The notes: a model not told the origin generated them from the sequence alone. Positions 1 through 13,619 are shown, counted from the first letter of the stretch. The stretch: DNA of 64,000 nt from Phanerochaete sordida (GCA_019973155.2 BPQB01000028.1:124001-188000); one strand, 5' to 3'. Made by a program: numbers and translations.

Positions 1-546
1 GTTCACGTTCAACCTTGGCGCTGAGTTGCGTGGCAGGCTCGGCAGCTGGAGGCTTCTCCGTATGTCGCGCGTCTCCGTTCGCCCGGACTGCGGGCTGGAC
101 AACCTCGTCATCGGTCTGCAGGTCTTCTGTCGGTCGCGCCACAGCCTGGACAGACTTCTTGACCTCTTCTAAGGGCTTCGTTACAAGGACCGGGCTGTCC
201 AGGGGCGTCTCCGGTGGGCTAGGAGATGCCGCACCGTTCGCAGCTTTTCCGTTCGCCCGTGCGGCGGCGCGAGCAGCCTTCTCTTGCGCTCGCTTTTCTG
301 CGCGTGCCAACGCTTTCTGCTTCTTCAGCGCACTCTTCGACGGCGGTGCGAGTTCGGTGCTGCATAGTACGGGTCAGACGTGAGTTACACGAAACCAAAG
401 CGTGCTATTCCTGACCTCGTTGGTGATGTCACGGGGGTATCCACGACCTCCTCTTCAGTCTCCTCGCCTGACTCGACGCCGAGGGCCTCCCAGGCGGTTT
501 TTGACGCGAAAGAGGATCGCGACTCTTGTGCAGATGGCCTGCTCAT
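1..546 (-). CDS. Lys/Ala-rich protein of unknown function, N-terminal part (cut by window edge)
   Basis: Partial gene running off the left edge. The first ATG is at 546 and opens with MSRPSAQESRSSF, followed by an acidic stretch (ESGEETEEEVVD). A second exon covers 1..359. Two donors fit the same phase: GTCAGG, giving an intron at 360..415 (56 nt, typical size), or GTAACT, giving 360..388 (29 nt, too short to be likely). Exon 2 is rich in Lys, Ala and Glu (SALKKQKALARAEKRAQEK) and then becomes low-complexity with Pro, Thr and Ser. I recognise no domain. It could be a nuclear or ribosome-associated basic protein, but that is a guess. The coding call rests on the open frame, its composition and a splice junction that keeps the frame. 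Confidence 0.5.
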
Positions 547-1140
547 CGTGTGTGGTGGAGTGCAAGGGCAAGTTCTGCGTGTCACCCGACACGTGAAGTC
601 ATGGCCTTACAAGCGCCCGCACACCCCTCTCGTTCATGAGGTTCATTCGAATTCACGGCCTCAGTTTGGAACCTTTAAATACTTGCAGAAGCTCGGAAAT
701 CATGCCGACGATAGAAGATATATATTCAGGGTATGCAGTTGCGGGTAACGGTAGAGAAAGGGCTCAGGAGCCTGGCAGGAGCATGGGCTCTTGGGTATTG
801 GCGTGACCGAGACGCAAGGCTTTGGCGCGAATAGCCACGGCGACCCGAGTTGCGCGACTGATAGGTTGCAATGATTAGGAGCTTGAGTTTGCCGGCCGCT
901 AATCCAGTCCTCTCACACGATGTTCCTCGAATTAGATCGGTGCAAGGGAGGCGCAGCAGGGCAATGCGACTAAGTTCCGACCTGAACGCACGCCGGGCGA
1001 TGCTGGACCAGTAGCAGAATGAGATATCCAGAATTCTATTGCACGCAGCAGCTGACAGCTCCAAGGCATTTCTGGGGTCTGGAAACGCTCGTTCGTTAGG
1101 TGTACCAATTGCAATCATTGAATACTCACCATACGTTTCC
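547..1140. other. Intergenic, no gene recognised
   Basis: Holds the promoter of the left-edge gene and the 3' region of the complex I subunit gene. Open frames here are short and show no family resemblance. I see no RNA gene. Confidence 0.5.
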
Positions 1141-1338
1141 TCAGTGGTGGTGGCTTTCCTCGGGGAAGAAGAGCTTCTCCGCGACAACGTAGGTAGTAAA
1201 CGCAACGACAGCCACCCCGAAGCCAGGGAACATCTTGCTGAGCATGTTCCGCTGCTGGAACACCGGGTGTCTCCTCCACGCGTCCGCTTTCGCCCACGGG
1301 TTGCGATACAGGGAGGGAGGCTCCGGTGGGGTTGCCAT
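1141..1338 (-). CDS. NADH:ubiquinone oxidoreductase B12-type subunit (NDUFB3 family)
   Basis: A 65-residue single-exon protein. The family is a small accessory subunit of mitochondrial complex I, sitting in the membrane arm of the inner membrane. The protein starts MATPPEPPSLYRNPWAKADA and has the B12 signature of a W-R-x-HP-x-F-Q-x-R-N motif (WRRHPVFQQRN) followed by FPGFGVAVVAFTTYVVAEKL, which is one short hydrophobic helix. The usual fungal length is about 60-100 residues, so this looks complete, ending in a short His tail before TGA. It is transcribed away from topoisomerase I, with 281 bp between the two start codons. The family call is good; the exact C-terminus could change if a 3' intron exists, because GTGAGT lies just after the stop. 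Confidence 0.8.
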   Translation of the reverse strand: MATPPEPPSLYRNPWAKADAWRRHPVFQQRNMLSKMFPGFGVAVVAFTTYVVAEKLFFPEESHHH

Positions 1339-1619
1339 CTATACAATCATCATGTTGGGTCACTATTGTAGCCTACAGCGAGCGAATATAGCGACATACA
1401 GCAGAGGAATGTTTCGGGGACTTTGTCGGAGAACAGCGTACAGTGGCCTACCGAAACGGGCGTGAGTTTAGGGCAAGTCAAGGGGAACTTGGGAACTTGA
1501 TGTGATACAGCGCGGTTCTTGTTCACATCCACATCTCTCCCCCGTCCACAATCTTCTTTTCCCCTCCATCCTCTTCGACTTCCAGTCTCGCCTTTTCCTC
1601 CTAATTTTCCCATATTATA

Positions 1620-4600
1620 ATGTCTGGCGATGCCGCGATGTCATCCGACGACGATAGACCTATCCGGCCTGGCCCCAGCAGCATGAACGGCAATGGACGT
1701 GCCGCACCAAACGGAAACGGCAGGCATGAGAATGCCAGCTCCTCGCTCAGCGAGGACGACGGCGACATCCCCCTCGTGAGTTCGACAATGTTCATTAACG
1801 TCCATGGCATGGAACTGACCGTAAGCGCCACACCTTACTTGGCAGTCTCAGAGCGTTCGAACAAAGTCAGAGCCACTGACCCCCGACGTACGGGCCCTGA
1901 AGCGCAAGAAGGCGGCAGTGTACTCGTCTTCCAGCGAAGATGACACTCCCCTCAAGTCGTCCCCCGCGAAGCAGGCGAAGTCCGCCGCCGTCCCCATGCC
2001 CGGTGCTGTCCAGGCTACCGCCGTACACGCGCCGAACGGCAAGGGCGCTGCAAGGAAGGCGAAGAGCACGAAGCCCGCCATCCAGAGTAGCGACGACGAC
2101 TCTGACGACGACGTGCCGGTCGCCAAGAAGAAGCGCGTGACCACGAACGGCAAAGGCAGACCCGCAAAAAAGCGCGTCAAGAAGGAGGAGAGCGACGACG
2201 AGTTCGATATAGAGTCCGAGGACGACAAACCCATCGCTGTGAAGAAGCCGGCTGCAAAGGGGAAGCGCAAGCTGAAGGAGGAGAGCGACGCGGACGATGA
2301 CGAAGATGACAAGCCTATAAAGAAGAAGACTCCTGCCAAACGGACTCCGGTGAAGAAGGTAAAGAAGGAGGAGGCGTCGAGCTCAGAGACGCCGCAGCCG
2401 AAGAAGAGGGGCACGAAGGTGAAGAAAGAGATGGACAGCGGCGAGGATAAGAAGAGCAAGAAGAAGAAGAAGGAAGAGGAGGAGGAGGAAGAGGTGTACA
2501 AGTGGTGGGAGGCGCAGCAGGGTGGTGATGGATCGGAGAAGTGGCAGACTTTGGAGCATAACGGAGTGTACTTCCCCCCTCCGTACGAGGCGTTGCCGCG
2601 AAACATCAAGCTGAGATACAATGGTACGTCCGCGGCCTCGCGCTCGATGCACAGACTGACGTTTGTTCCCAGGCAAGCCGGTCGATCTTCCTCCAGCTGC
2701 TGAGGAGGTTGCTGGGTTCTACGCTGCGCTGCTCGAGATGGACCACGCCAAGGATGCTACCTTCAACAAGAACTTCTTCGAGGACTTCCTGCAGGTGCTC
2801 AAGAAGAACCCTCCGGTATGCCCGCTCATTGAGACAGTTTCAGCATGGAAGCTGAGCCTTTCTCCTTAGCGCGATGGGACGAAGATCACCAAGTTCGAGC
2901 TCTGCGACTTCCGCCCCATGTACGAACACTTCGAAGCGGTGAAGGCGCAGAAGAAGTCGATGACCACCGCGGAGAAGAAGGATGCTAAGGCAATAAAAGA
3001 TGCTCTGGAAGCGCCTTATACGCACTGCGTCCTCGATGGTCGGAAGGAGAAAGTCGGCAACTTTAGGGTTGAACCTCCTGGGCTTTTCAGAGGTCGTGGA
3101 GAGCACCCGAAGAAGGGTCGCCTGAAGGTCAGTGCCGCTGCTCGGTCGCCGTTCTGGTCCGGGCGCTGACCGACATACGCAGCTCCGCGTCCGTCCTGAG
3201 GACGTGACAATCAACATCGGCGAGGGCGTGCCCATCCCTAAGCCCAACGTTCCCGGCACCTGGAAGGCAGTCGTTCACGACAAGACCGTGACATGGCTAG
3301 CTAACTGGGTCGAGAACGTCAACGGAAACTACAAGTATGTGTTTCTCGCGGCGGGTAGCTCGCTCAAGGGTCAGAGCGACATGCAGAAGTTCGAGAAAGC
3401 CCGGGAGTTGAAGGTTGGTCGACCATCTCTGTATATCACCTTACCCTCCTGACATCGCGCAGAAACACGTCGCTACAGTGCGCCAGTGGTATAACGACGC
3501 GCTGAAGGAGAAGGTCATGAAAGAGCGTCAGCTCGCAACATGCCTCTACTTCATCGATGTCCTCGCTCTTCGTGCCGGTAACGAGAAGGGTGAAGACGAG
3601 GCCGACACCGTCGGCTGCTGCTCGTTACGCTACGAACACATTACCCTCGAACCTCCAAACTTCCTAGTTTTTGACTTCCTCGGCAAAGATTCCATTCGCT
3701 ACTACAACCGCGTCCAGGTCGACGAGCGCGTCTTCCGGAATATCAAGATCTTCAAGGACCAGACCTCTGAGGGGGACCCGCTGTTCGACCGAGTCGAAGT
3801 TTGTCCTTCCCCTACTCTTCGTCCCCGCCCTACTGAGAACCATATTGTAGACGTCGGACGTCAACAAGAAGCTGTCGAGCTTCATGAAAGGTCTCACGGC
3901 TAAGGTGTTCCGTACATACAACGCGTCCATCACTTTCCAGCAGCAGCTCGACCAAGGTACTCCTGAGAAGGGCACCGTTCAAGAAAAGCTCAACGCGTAC
4001 AACCATGCGAACCGTATGGTCGCCATTCTGTGTAACCATCAACGTGCCGCACCGAAGACGCATGAGCAATCGATGCAGAAGATGAAGGAGAAGGTACGTG
4101 ACCCACTGTCGTCACCAGAGGTCGCATGACGAACGATATCTTCTATAGCTCCGTGGTTTCAAGTACGAGAGGATGAAACTGCGCCATGCACTCTTCGCCA
4201 TCGACTCCAAGTTCAAGAAGAAGAAGCTATATGCTGAGGACGAGTCGGACCTCGACGACGATGCGGTCGCAGAGCACGAAGAGCAGTGGAAAGCGCGTGA
4301 GATTGAGAAGGCGGAGAAGAAGTTCCTCAAGGACAACGAGAAGCTCGTCGAGCAGGGTGAGAAGCCGCAGCCTGAGTCCGCCTTGAAGGAGAAGATCAAG
4401 GAGGTTGAGACCGAGTTCAAGCGCCTCAAGAAGGAGCGCGGCACTAACAAGCACGAGCTCAAGAGGGAGAAGCCGACTGACAAGATTGAGGAGGCTATCC
4501 AGAAGCTCGACGAGAAGATCAAAGCCTTCAAGTTGCAGATGGAGGATAGGGAGGCCGGCAAGGAGGTCGCCCTCGGGACGAGTAAGATCAACTATCTCGA

Positions 4601-4830
4601 TCCACGGTACGTTTGTCTCGTCGAGCTCTTTGTACACTGACTACATGTGCTGGGCAGAATCACCGCCGCTTGGTGCAAGAAGCACGACGTGCCAATCGAG
4701 AAGATCTTCTCCAAGACTCTGCTCACAAAGTGTATGTGCCTAGTATCGTCTCGCTCTTGCTCTTCATCTTTACTCACGTCACCCTATAGTCCCTTGGGCC
4801 ATGGAGGTCGATCCGGATTGGCAATTCTAG
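1620..4830 (+). CDS. TOP1: DNA topoisomerase I (type IB)
   Basis: Nuclear enzyme that relaxes supercoils by a transient 3'-phosphotyrosine nick. Ten exons: 1620..1775, 1846..2623, 2673..2815, 2870..3127, 3183..3413, 3463..3798, 3851..4093, 4149..4606, 4658..4731 and 4790..4830, giving 905 residues with all phases matching. The first ~280 residues are a charged, Ser/Asp/Glu/Lys-rich nuclear tail with many KK/KR clusters. The core domain follows ([17 protein letters not shown] across an exon junction; [48 protein letters not shown]). Then comes a Lys/Glu coiled-coil linker and a C-terminal domain with SKINYLDPR. The catalytic tyrosine is Tyr864, and the protein ends [14 protein letters not shown]. 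Length and domain order are normal for the family. The last junction uses donor GTATGT after a one-base phase. Confidence 0.95.
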
Positions 4831-5353
4831 TCACTCATCCCATCTACCCATCTACGCTCCTCGATACTCATTTCGTCTAGGACGGCCAAGACTCGCGTTC
4901 ACGGACTTGATCGGCGGATCCTCTCCTCGCATAATGCCTGATTGTTGTAAATGTGTAGCCACCCTTCTGCACTGTTGTTTTAGATACACACTATAATGCT
5001 AAGAATTATTCTCCAAAAAACGTTGTGCGTACGCGATTGAAGCACTAGTACTGAGTACTGCCGAGTCGCTCTCCCGCGAACGTTTGAGGTTGCGCTTCGT
5101 CGCGCGCCAATACGCGTCCACAACTCACTTCATGGCTACATCCTCGTCCTGCTAGGGAATATTTGGTGTGTCGCCCGTACTGCCACCAGCCACTCCCTTG
5201 CATCTTGCTGCATACATACGAAACCCGGGAGTCACGTCTATCCTCCTCCGCTACGTACTGTGGCGCACTGGAAGCGCATACTGCACCACACCACCATCCC
5301 AGCAGCGAGGAGTTCATTGACAGATACCCACGACAAGATTGCTCTGTGCCGAT
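4831..5353. other. Intergenic between TOP1 and COG2
   Basis: 523 bp holding the TOP1 3' end and the COG2 promoter. No gene or RNA recognised. Confidence 0.5.
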
Positions 5354-8300
5354 ATGAGCATGCTATCCCCCACTGCTACATCGCGGGATCCTATGGAACT
5401 GGATCGTCTCGCAGAAGAGCTGGTCACCCGCGAGTCTGGCAGGTCCCGCGCGAGCCTCGGCGACGGAGAACACGACCTACCAGCATACGTGCCGCTCACG
5501 CACGACAATCCGTACCTCTCTGTAGAGGCGTTTAACGTCGAAGACTTTCTCCTGTCGCGAGCCTACACGTCGCTCCCTGACCTCCGCTCTGAGCTGAGGG
5601 ACTACCTGGCTACGCTCAAGGAGGAGCTCGTCAAGCTCATTAACGACGACTATGAAGCTTTCATCAGCTTGAGCACGGATTTGCGAGGCGAAGGGGCGAG
5701 ATTGGAGAGGCTTAAATGGCCGCTAGGAGACCTTCGGGGGCAAGTCCTTGTACGTGATTCGTCATGTCTAGTCGCGCATGTACCACACGACGTAGCTTTC
5801 GCCGTAGGAATCTCGCGCAGAATTGCAAAGCATACAGGATGCGATACAACACAAACTGCAGAAACGGACCGAGCTGAGGGAGGAGAAGGTGTGTTCATCC
5901 TCGATGCGCTTCGTCATGACATGAACGTCTCTGCGACGCAGACCTTCTTGCATCTACTGCTGAAGATATCGGAGTCCGTCACTCGTCTGGAGTCGTTACT
6001 CTTGATCTCTGCGCCGTCGGACGAAGATCAGGGCCAGACAGAGATTCATGGCATGGCCCTCAATCGTACTGAGGAGGAGCGTGCTGAGGAGAGGTACGCA
6101 GTGCTTTTATGCGCTTTGACTGAGTCCTGATGCCACTAGAACTCGAGCCAATCGGGCAAAGCATCTCTCCCGAGTTGCTGCGGAATACACCCAGTTGTTA
6201 TACCACGTCTCGAAGGCGCAGACCGAGAGATGTGCGTTCGTGGATGAATGCCAATGGGTGAGCGTCCTTGGCATTCTATCCTGCTTTCGTCTCACCATAT
6301 CGTGGTAGCGAATCGACCGTATTAAATCTACCCTTTCATCCGACCTGGACCACCTCTTCTCGTCAACCGTGCTGAGTCTCACGCAGGGGAGGGATATCGC
6401 TCGGTCTGCTGACACGACTGAACTCGACAAAGCGAAGGTTCTGAATGACGTTGCTGACTGTCTTCGAACGTATGATATGCTCGGCCTCTGGCAAGACGCG
6501 GAGGAAGTGCTGCGAACGGACGTTGTCCGTTCATTCGTGAAGAAGGTATGCCACTAATGCTACTCGTGGACGTGCGTTTATTAATTTCGGATAGTAGACC
6601 ATATACCCTGGATGTCTTGCCGCTCCCCAAAGTCCCGTTCTACCACATACACCATTTCCTCCTGCAAGAACTTCGTCGACCACTGGCGGTGCGCCCCCAC
6701 GGACTCCATATACCCCCTTCACCGCCTTCGCGTCGAAACAGAACCCGTTCGAAGCCAGCTTCGACACACAGCCGCATATTCTTGACGACACTGACGACCC
6801 CCTCGCTGCGTTATACAATACGATCCTCCGCTTTGTTGACCGCGACATGAAACGGATCATGGAGCTCGCGGACAAAGTAGGCGTGAGGTCTTCCTCGAGA
6901 GTGAATATGGGCAAAGTAGCCCTGCTCGGGCCTTCTGCAGCTGTCTTGAAGGATGCCCCAGGCGGGTTCGAGATCATGGCCAACGTTGTGTGGTCCGAGA
7001 TCGGGAAAGCCATCATGGATGAGCTCGGAAGCACCGTCTTCGCTGTGGGCAAGCCAGACGAATTCCGCAAGGTATGTTCTGCTAGCGTATCTTCTGTCAG
7101 CCCTCTCTCACAGCTTCGTATCAGCATTACGAGACAACTCAAGCGTTCATTCGCTCACTCGAGTATCTCGCGCCTTCAGTGGAGGCGGTGTCGATTATGC
7201 GCTCCCACCCGGTGTACATCGCTTTCGAGAGACGGTGGCAGCTCCCAGTTTATTTCCAGATGCGATGGAAAGAGACTGTCACCAAGCTCGAGGATTCCCT
7301 TATCGTCACTAAATTGGAGCGGTCTTCTAACAAGGGTTAGCAGCCTCTGCCCATGGAGGGATTAGACACTGACTGTATGCTAGTCTACGCACCATTCGTT
7401 ACTTCGCAAGCAGCTGCAGTATGGGCGGCGATATCGTCCATATGGAGTGCGCAGGTCTTCGTGCCCGAACTCAGCCATCGGTTCTGGAGATTAACCCTAC
7501 AGGTGAAGAATATTCCGGTCCAAGTGATACATTCACTGATGCGCTGGTAGCTCATTAGTCGATACCGATCCTGGCTCGATAGCAGCATGCCAGCCCTGGA
7601 ACCTGTATCAAGAATGCCGCCATCAAGCTCCATGACAAGCGTAAGCGTTAGAGCATATGCTCTCGAAGAGGCTAACAAGATATCTAGTCGACCGGGTCGC
7701 CTTCCCTCAACCGTGCAGCAACACCGACGAACCAGCAGGTGGAAGCTGCTTCGCCTGAGAGCGTAGCTGCGGACGACGCTCTGCTGGTGCAGCTTGCTAC
7801 TGTACTGACAGACATTAAAGCCATGGAGTCTCAGGTGTGGAAGCTGTGGCGCGAGGAGCTGAGCGCAATGCTTCCCGACTTGTCCGAGGCCAACAGTGCT
7901 ACTGATGCGTCTGTTTCTTTGGAAGGTCAGGATTCGCCGTGTGACTTACCTTTGTGGTCACTCATAATGCCATTTGCATAGACACATTGCGGCACTCACT
8001 CTCTTCGCTGATATCTCTAATACCCCCTATCTCTGGCCAAATAATCGCCATCCTCTCACGCCGTGGATACGACACCTTGCTACCTATGCGTTCCATCCCG
8101 TCGCAGTTCAGGGCGATGACAGCAAGTCGAAGGCTTCCGACAGAACCGAGCCACTTCGTGTCTCTCATATTCCGCGCGCTGAAAGTGTTCTTCGGGATCG
8201 GCGCAGCAGACGCTCCCGGCGCGAACCTTAAAGACGAGTTTCTGCATTCATATGCGGAGGAAGTGTTCGAGAATGTAGCTCAGAGGTATGTCGATCGCAG

Positions 8301-8603
8301 TGCACCTTAAGGCCATGTCTCTTAGCCGCACGCAGGTACATTTACTTCCTCACCGCCATGAAGAAGACCGAGGAGTCTTTGCGGAGACTGAAGAAGGGCA
8401 AGAGATCTGCCTTCTCACTATTTGGCTCATCTTCAACAAATGCCGATGATGGTCGAGCAGACGAGGAGAAAATACGGACGCAGATGATACTGGATGTCAA
8501 CGCGTTCGGTAAGGATGCAGAGTCTCTCGGCGTCGCGGTCGACGAGAACAGCACCTACCGGGCATTGAAGGAGCTCGCAAACGCACCGCTGACCGAGGAT
8601 TAG
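5354..8603 (+). CDS. COG2: Conserved oligomeric Golgi (COG) complex subunit 2
   Basis: Subunit of the COG tether, which captures retrograde vesicles at the Golgi. Twelve exons: 5354..5749, 5808..5888, 5942..6093, 6140..6257, 6309..6545, 6598..7071, 7125..7335, 7384..7502, 7551..7640, 7688..7925, 7982..8285 and 8336..8603, giving 895 residues. The N-terminal COG2 domain is clear: NVEDFLLSR, LRDYLATLKEELVKLINDDY, AFISLSTDLRGEGARLERLK and LKWPLGDLRGQVL, spliced to ESRAELQSIQDAI, a predicted coiled coil. The C-terminal half keeps PELSHRFWRLTLQ and SRYRSWLD. The middle is Pro/Thr-rich (TPYTPFTAF). The start is the first ATG in frame; a second ATG lies two codons later. The gene converges with VPS8, with only 51 bp between the stop codons. 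Confidence 0.92.
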
Positions 8604-8654
8604 GTAGCAACTCCGCGTCCAATGCGAATACTTCTGCATAAGATGTTAGCATAA

Positions 8655-11600
8655 TTATACGCTATTAGTGGTATCCTGTCCGGGTAGACATTTCCTATGG
8701 TATACTGCTCCTGTCCGTGATACGATAACTGCAGTGTCCTCCGATGTCGCCTCCGCTTCTCCGTCGACTGCGAAGGCCTTCCTCGGGTCGTACAGCCGTT
8801 CGCCGCAGGTTGTACAAACTCCACGAGATGGTGCCCATCCCTTGCCGCGTGCCTTCGCAAGCTCCTCCACCCGTACGAAGAGATCGCGACCCATGAGCTG
8901 CTTCGTGATGACCAGCATGTCACCCTCCGAGCGGTAAGACTCCAGCATGCCACCCAGGATAGCTCGGAACTCGGTGTACTGCGCTCCTTTGGTGACGCGG
9001 CTGTCTCGTGCATCCACGAGCCGCTTGAACAACCGCGGAAACGACACTGCCTTTGTGGAGCTGACAGAGAGCAGCGAGTTGAACGTCTCGTGCACAGACG
9101 CGCGCAAGTCTTCCAGCAGGGCACGCTCCGCCTGTACTCGTGGATCGTCACCGTCGTCTTGAGGTTGTGACGAGTTGACTCGGGGCGAACACGATAGGGA
9201 CACCCGATGGACACAGGTGATTTGACTGCGAAGAAGCTCGAACCAGTTTTCCTCGACATTTCGATCGACGTCCGCGGCACCTTTGCTTTGCTCGAGACAG
9301 ACAACGACCGCTCGTTGCTGTATATTCTTGATGGCTGCCAGGCATTCGTAGCTCGCCTCGGAAAGATCTCCGGCCGTGAGGTGCTCGATGAGCGTGTCCG
9401 AAAGCTTCTCGACGAATTGGCTAGCCTTGTGCAAGGCGCCTTTGGAGTCCCCAGCGTCGTTCATGCACCAAATCACCGCATCGTAGAGTCCGTATTCTTC
9501 ACATACCCGTGCAGCCTCCATACGGTCAATGAAGTCCTTGGGGAGATAGTGAAGTGCGTCAACAAGGTGGGCAGGCTCGACCTCGCATAGGAGCTTCATG
9601 TACTCGCTGCGGAGACTTGGTGGGACGTTGGGAGATGGTGCTGTGCGAGTGAAACCCAGCTCGTGGAAGCTGTCTTCTGCTGGAGTTGCTAGCAAGCTCC
9701 GGAGATAGAGGAATCGGTCTCGAGAGGGGCGATCTGCGAGAATGGTCATCACCTTCTCGTGCAGAGCAGGGAGCCGCCGGTCAAGGAGGAGTCCGGTCTG
9801 GGGAATGCTTGCGTCAAGCAAGGAGGATAGCGAATCACTGATAATCGCAATGACTTCCGGAGGCAGATCTTGCTTGTTGCATTTCGCCGCAGTAGACAAG
9901 ACTTCGTCGAGCGAAGTGAATTTTTCACCCGGTGGAATGTCGTTATCCCGCAAGTAGGCTTGAATCAGCGGCGCCCACTGCCGCTCGCTCCTATGCCACG
10001 AGCGGAGAATACGATAGAAACCAGCTTCCTCGAAGATACGGATGATACGATGGCTCTCGTGTGGCGTGTATGCAGATAGCAGGTACTCCGCTGCCAGTTG
10101 TCGATCTTCACGGGTGCTGCTGTCAGGATCTTGTGCGAGAGCGATGAGGATGCCGTGGAGTGTACTGGGAGCCATGTTCCGGTACAGGAACTGGCTATAC
10201 TTGGGCACATTTCTCGCGATGAAGATGTTGATGAACGTCGCATCGCTTTGGGTTGTATCGGGAGATGAGATAATCTCGAGGAGGATTTTGACGACGATGA
10301 GACGATTGATATTGTGCATCTCATCGTCGTTGAGATAGTGGTCCTCGAAGGCCAAGTCGAGAGTGTGGAGGAACGCTTCTGAGTCGAAGCGAAGAAGTAA
10401 GCGGGCATAGGGGTAAGTGGGTTCGACGCCAGTATCGTCGTCATTGGTGAGAATAAGCCTCCCTCCCGGTTCGGGCCACGTCCTAGATCGTCCAGCAAAG
10501 AGGAACTCGTACAAGGCGGACTTGGCTTGTTCGGCGTCATCCTCGGACAGAGGCTCGCCACTCGGATACGCCAGACCGGTCAAGGCATTGCCTAGGTATG
10601 GGTAGATCTTGTAAGCGTCGACCGCGATGTTCTCCGCATCACTGTCGTCGAGGTGGGCCTTGGAGTTGGGTGAGGCTTCTGCTCGTCGACAGCGGTATCG
10701 TTGTACTTGCCGAATGAGCTCGAGAAGTTCGACCAGCGGGGCCACGTAGTCCTTCATCGCGCGCATGTAGACGTACATGAGGGCGTCGTAAAGGCGATAC
10801 TTCTGGCATAGCCGAATAGACTGGTTGATGTCTAGGCAATCCGGGTCGATGTGCCAGATGATCCGCTCCGCCAGGTCCGGTCGTCCATTCTCCTCGTGAA
10901 GCGCCACGAGTTTCTGAGTGATTCGTGGGGGTACGTGGTGAATAGCGCCGTCGATAATGAAAGGCTCGAGCTGGGCGAGGAATATGCGTGGGATGTAGTT
11001 GTCGTCGTAGTACGAGTAGAGGTCCTCGAAGAGCAGGTCGAAGTCGTTTAGGGCTATGCAGGCACGGGCGCAGGTGCCGACAAGCCCCTCAAACAACGAT
11101 GTCCTGTCGACGCCACGCCCATCAGCGCTGTAGTGCGTGCTGTCCAACATGCGTTCTTCGGCGAAGGCATATCGTGCCGATGCGACCATGAGATCTCGCA
11201 TCTTCTCCCCGACCACAAGGCGAAGTTCCTGAGGATCCTCCGGAAGGCCATTCCTGTTTCCGGGGGCTTCGCCGACGTAGTAAGACCGAACCAGCTCTAT
11301 GGCGCTTAGAAAATTGCCATTCTCCACGAACGAGAGAATCCGATCGGCCCAGGTGAGGAGCGTTCCAACGCGCATCTCGTGTTGACCCTAAGACGCGGTG
11401 AGACAATTTCGAGGGCAGGCTGACAGAATGCTCACCAACAGAAAAATCTTGCCTTTGTAGACTCTCACGCTGTGTGCAACCTCGGTCACAGCGTCCGAGT
11501 ATTGCACCGAACCATTTGTGGTATGACCCAGGATCGGAGAAACGAGCGACCAGGCATCGAACAACACATGTTCAACGAGCTTGCAGGTGTGGATGTCGTA

Positions 11601-13619
11601 AACCTCGAGTGTAGCGGATGTGAGCACGATAATTTGCTGAATCGCACAGAGCGTCAGTTGACCGACGAGGAAAAATCGAATGGCCAGACGAACCCACATT
11701 GGGATTTAGCCACTGCAACGCGAGCGCGTCGCCGCCCACAGTCCAGCTGCTGCCTTCCTCGAACACCACTCGGCCCACCTCCGTGCGCGACACTTTCCCG
11801 TTCTTCGGATTGCGCACTTCCTGCACCATCTTCGACTCTGAAACCCGCACGAGACTTAAGGTGTTGCCCCATCCGTACACGAGCACCGGATGAGTTCCAG
11901 GAGGGCTCGCGGCGCGAGCCTTGCCGGTGGCTGGCGAATCTTGGGGAGCGCCGGCACCTGGCATACTCGGGTACCACGCCAGGACGCCCTTGAATCTAGA
12001 CTTGGACGGACCGTCGTCTACCTCGCGGTGACGCCTGTACCAGGTCTTTGGCGAGGGCTTCAGCCCGACCACGACCAGCTTCACGGGCGTCAATAACGCG
12101 ACCAGGTTGTACGCGTCGGTTGGATGCGCGGCTGCACCCAGCGGAAGAGGCATCATGGAGAGGATGGTATGGGCCTTTCGTATCCTTCGTCGGCGGAACT
12201 GGTGGTGCATGACCACGCCTGGCGCGACATGCTCGTGAAGCGGGTCTGCTTCGTCGGGATATTTGCCAAGGATCCGCAGAGTATCCGAAGCTTCGACGAA
12301 GAGGACCTTGCCGAGGCTGTGATAGAACGCCAGTCCGCTGTCATCGGCTGAGACGACGGCAGTGTGTCTTCCCGCGACGAAACCGATGCTAACGATGCGA
12401 GAGCCGTACAGGTGTCCCTCTTGTCTTCCGGCGGCGACCTCGGCGAGAGAGGTGGGCGGAACGAAGCGAGCAGGGGTTTTCGCGTTGTTCAAATCGAACA
12501 GCTGGATGTGTCCAGAGGCATGTCCCGACGCCACATACGTGTGGTCGTACGACAAGGCAAGAGCTGTCACAGCACCCACGGTTTGTTCTACGAAGTAACG
12601 CGTCAAATCGTCGCGACACACCGCCACAGGTTTGATACGCACCTGGAGAGCTGCATACACATTTGAAGTTCTGCTTGAAATCGAAGACGAGGATTCTTCC
12701 CAAGTCCGTCCCAACGCATATCAAGCCGTTCGCAGCTAGGACAGTGGGCGAGCCGAGGTTTGGTGCTCCTATGAGACTGGAAACCTTCTGCGCATGACCT
12801 TGGTACAGTAGCTCGGTAACGTTCCGCAGCTGAGACCACCGGAACACTTCGCGTTCGTCCTGGGAAGACGCGTCTGGACCACGCGCAGGAGCTTCTGGAA
12901 GGTTGGATTGTGATGAGGTGGGCGACAATGCTGAGAAATGAGACATGGGAGTGGAGATACCGAGCTTGGAGTCGATTGTGCCGATACTGGTGACCGACGA
13001 AGTCCGCGAAGCCTGAGGTGTGGTCGAACGAAGTCGCGAGATAGTAGGATGAAGGAAGGGTCGCATTGCTTTCACCGGTGCACCGCTCGCGGGTGAGACC
13101 ACAACTTTCGGAGGGGAAAGGTATCCGGACGCAGACGCAGAGGACGAGGCTGCGGGCGATAGGTCTGAGGATAGATCCGCAGGCTGTACGAGGATATCGG
13201 AGACTGCAATGCTGCAATGGCATGGACGGACTCACCCTAGCCTCGTCGTCCATAGACGCTTCGAACATCTCCTTCTCCTGTACGTCGTGTAGGACATCCT
13301 GCCTGACCTCTAGCGGGTCGGAAGCATCGTCATCCTCGTGGTCTGGCCCGAGGACATCGCGTAGCTGTTCCCGGTAGGTGCCAGAAGGCTCCGCATCAAC
13401 ACCGTTGTAGAAGAATCCTTCGCCTTCGTCTTCTTCGTCTTCGTCCTCTTGGCCGCGATCGTCCGAAGGCTCATCGTCGCTCATGAGCTCCTCGAGGCGC
13501 GTAGAGTAGTCCCCGAGGTGGTCATCGTCCGGGACCTCCTCCATGCCCATGTCGGAGAACACAGGCGACGCTGAGCGGCCCGCGGAGAGACGATTGTTCG
13601 AGCCGAGTGTGCCATTCAT
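8655..13619 (-). CDS. VPS8: Vacuolar protein sorting protein 8 (CORVET subunit)
   Basis: Core subunit of CORVET, which tethers Rab5-positive endosomes. Five exons in transcription order: 13619..13236, 13183..12643, 12587..11698, 11636..11436 and 11387..8655, giving 1582 residues. An acidic disordered N-terminus comes first. WD40-like beta-propeller sequence follows (GRILVFDF; VTALALSYDHTYVASGHASG; IQLFDLNNA; VYDIHTCKLVEH). A long alpha-solenoid comes next, with the VPS8 signature around ADRILSFVENGNFLSAIEL. The last ~70 residues carry a degenerate zinc-finger/RING-like element (CTTCGERLYDPRKAF and VYHRKCLP). The start is the first true ATG; the upstream in-frame start-like codon is GTG. It is transcribed divergently from the PHD gene. 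An optional short intron near residue 1320 cannot be excluded, because the frame stays open through it. Confidence 0.9.
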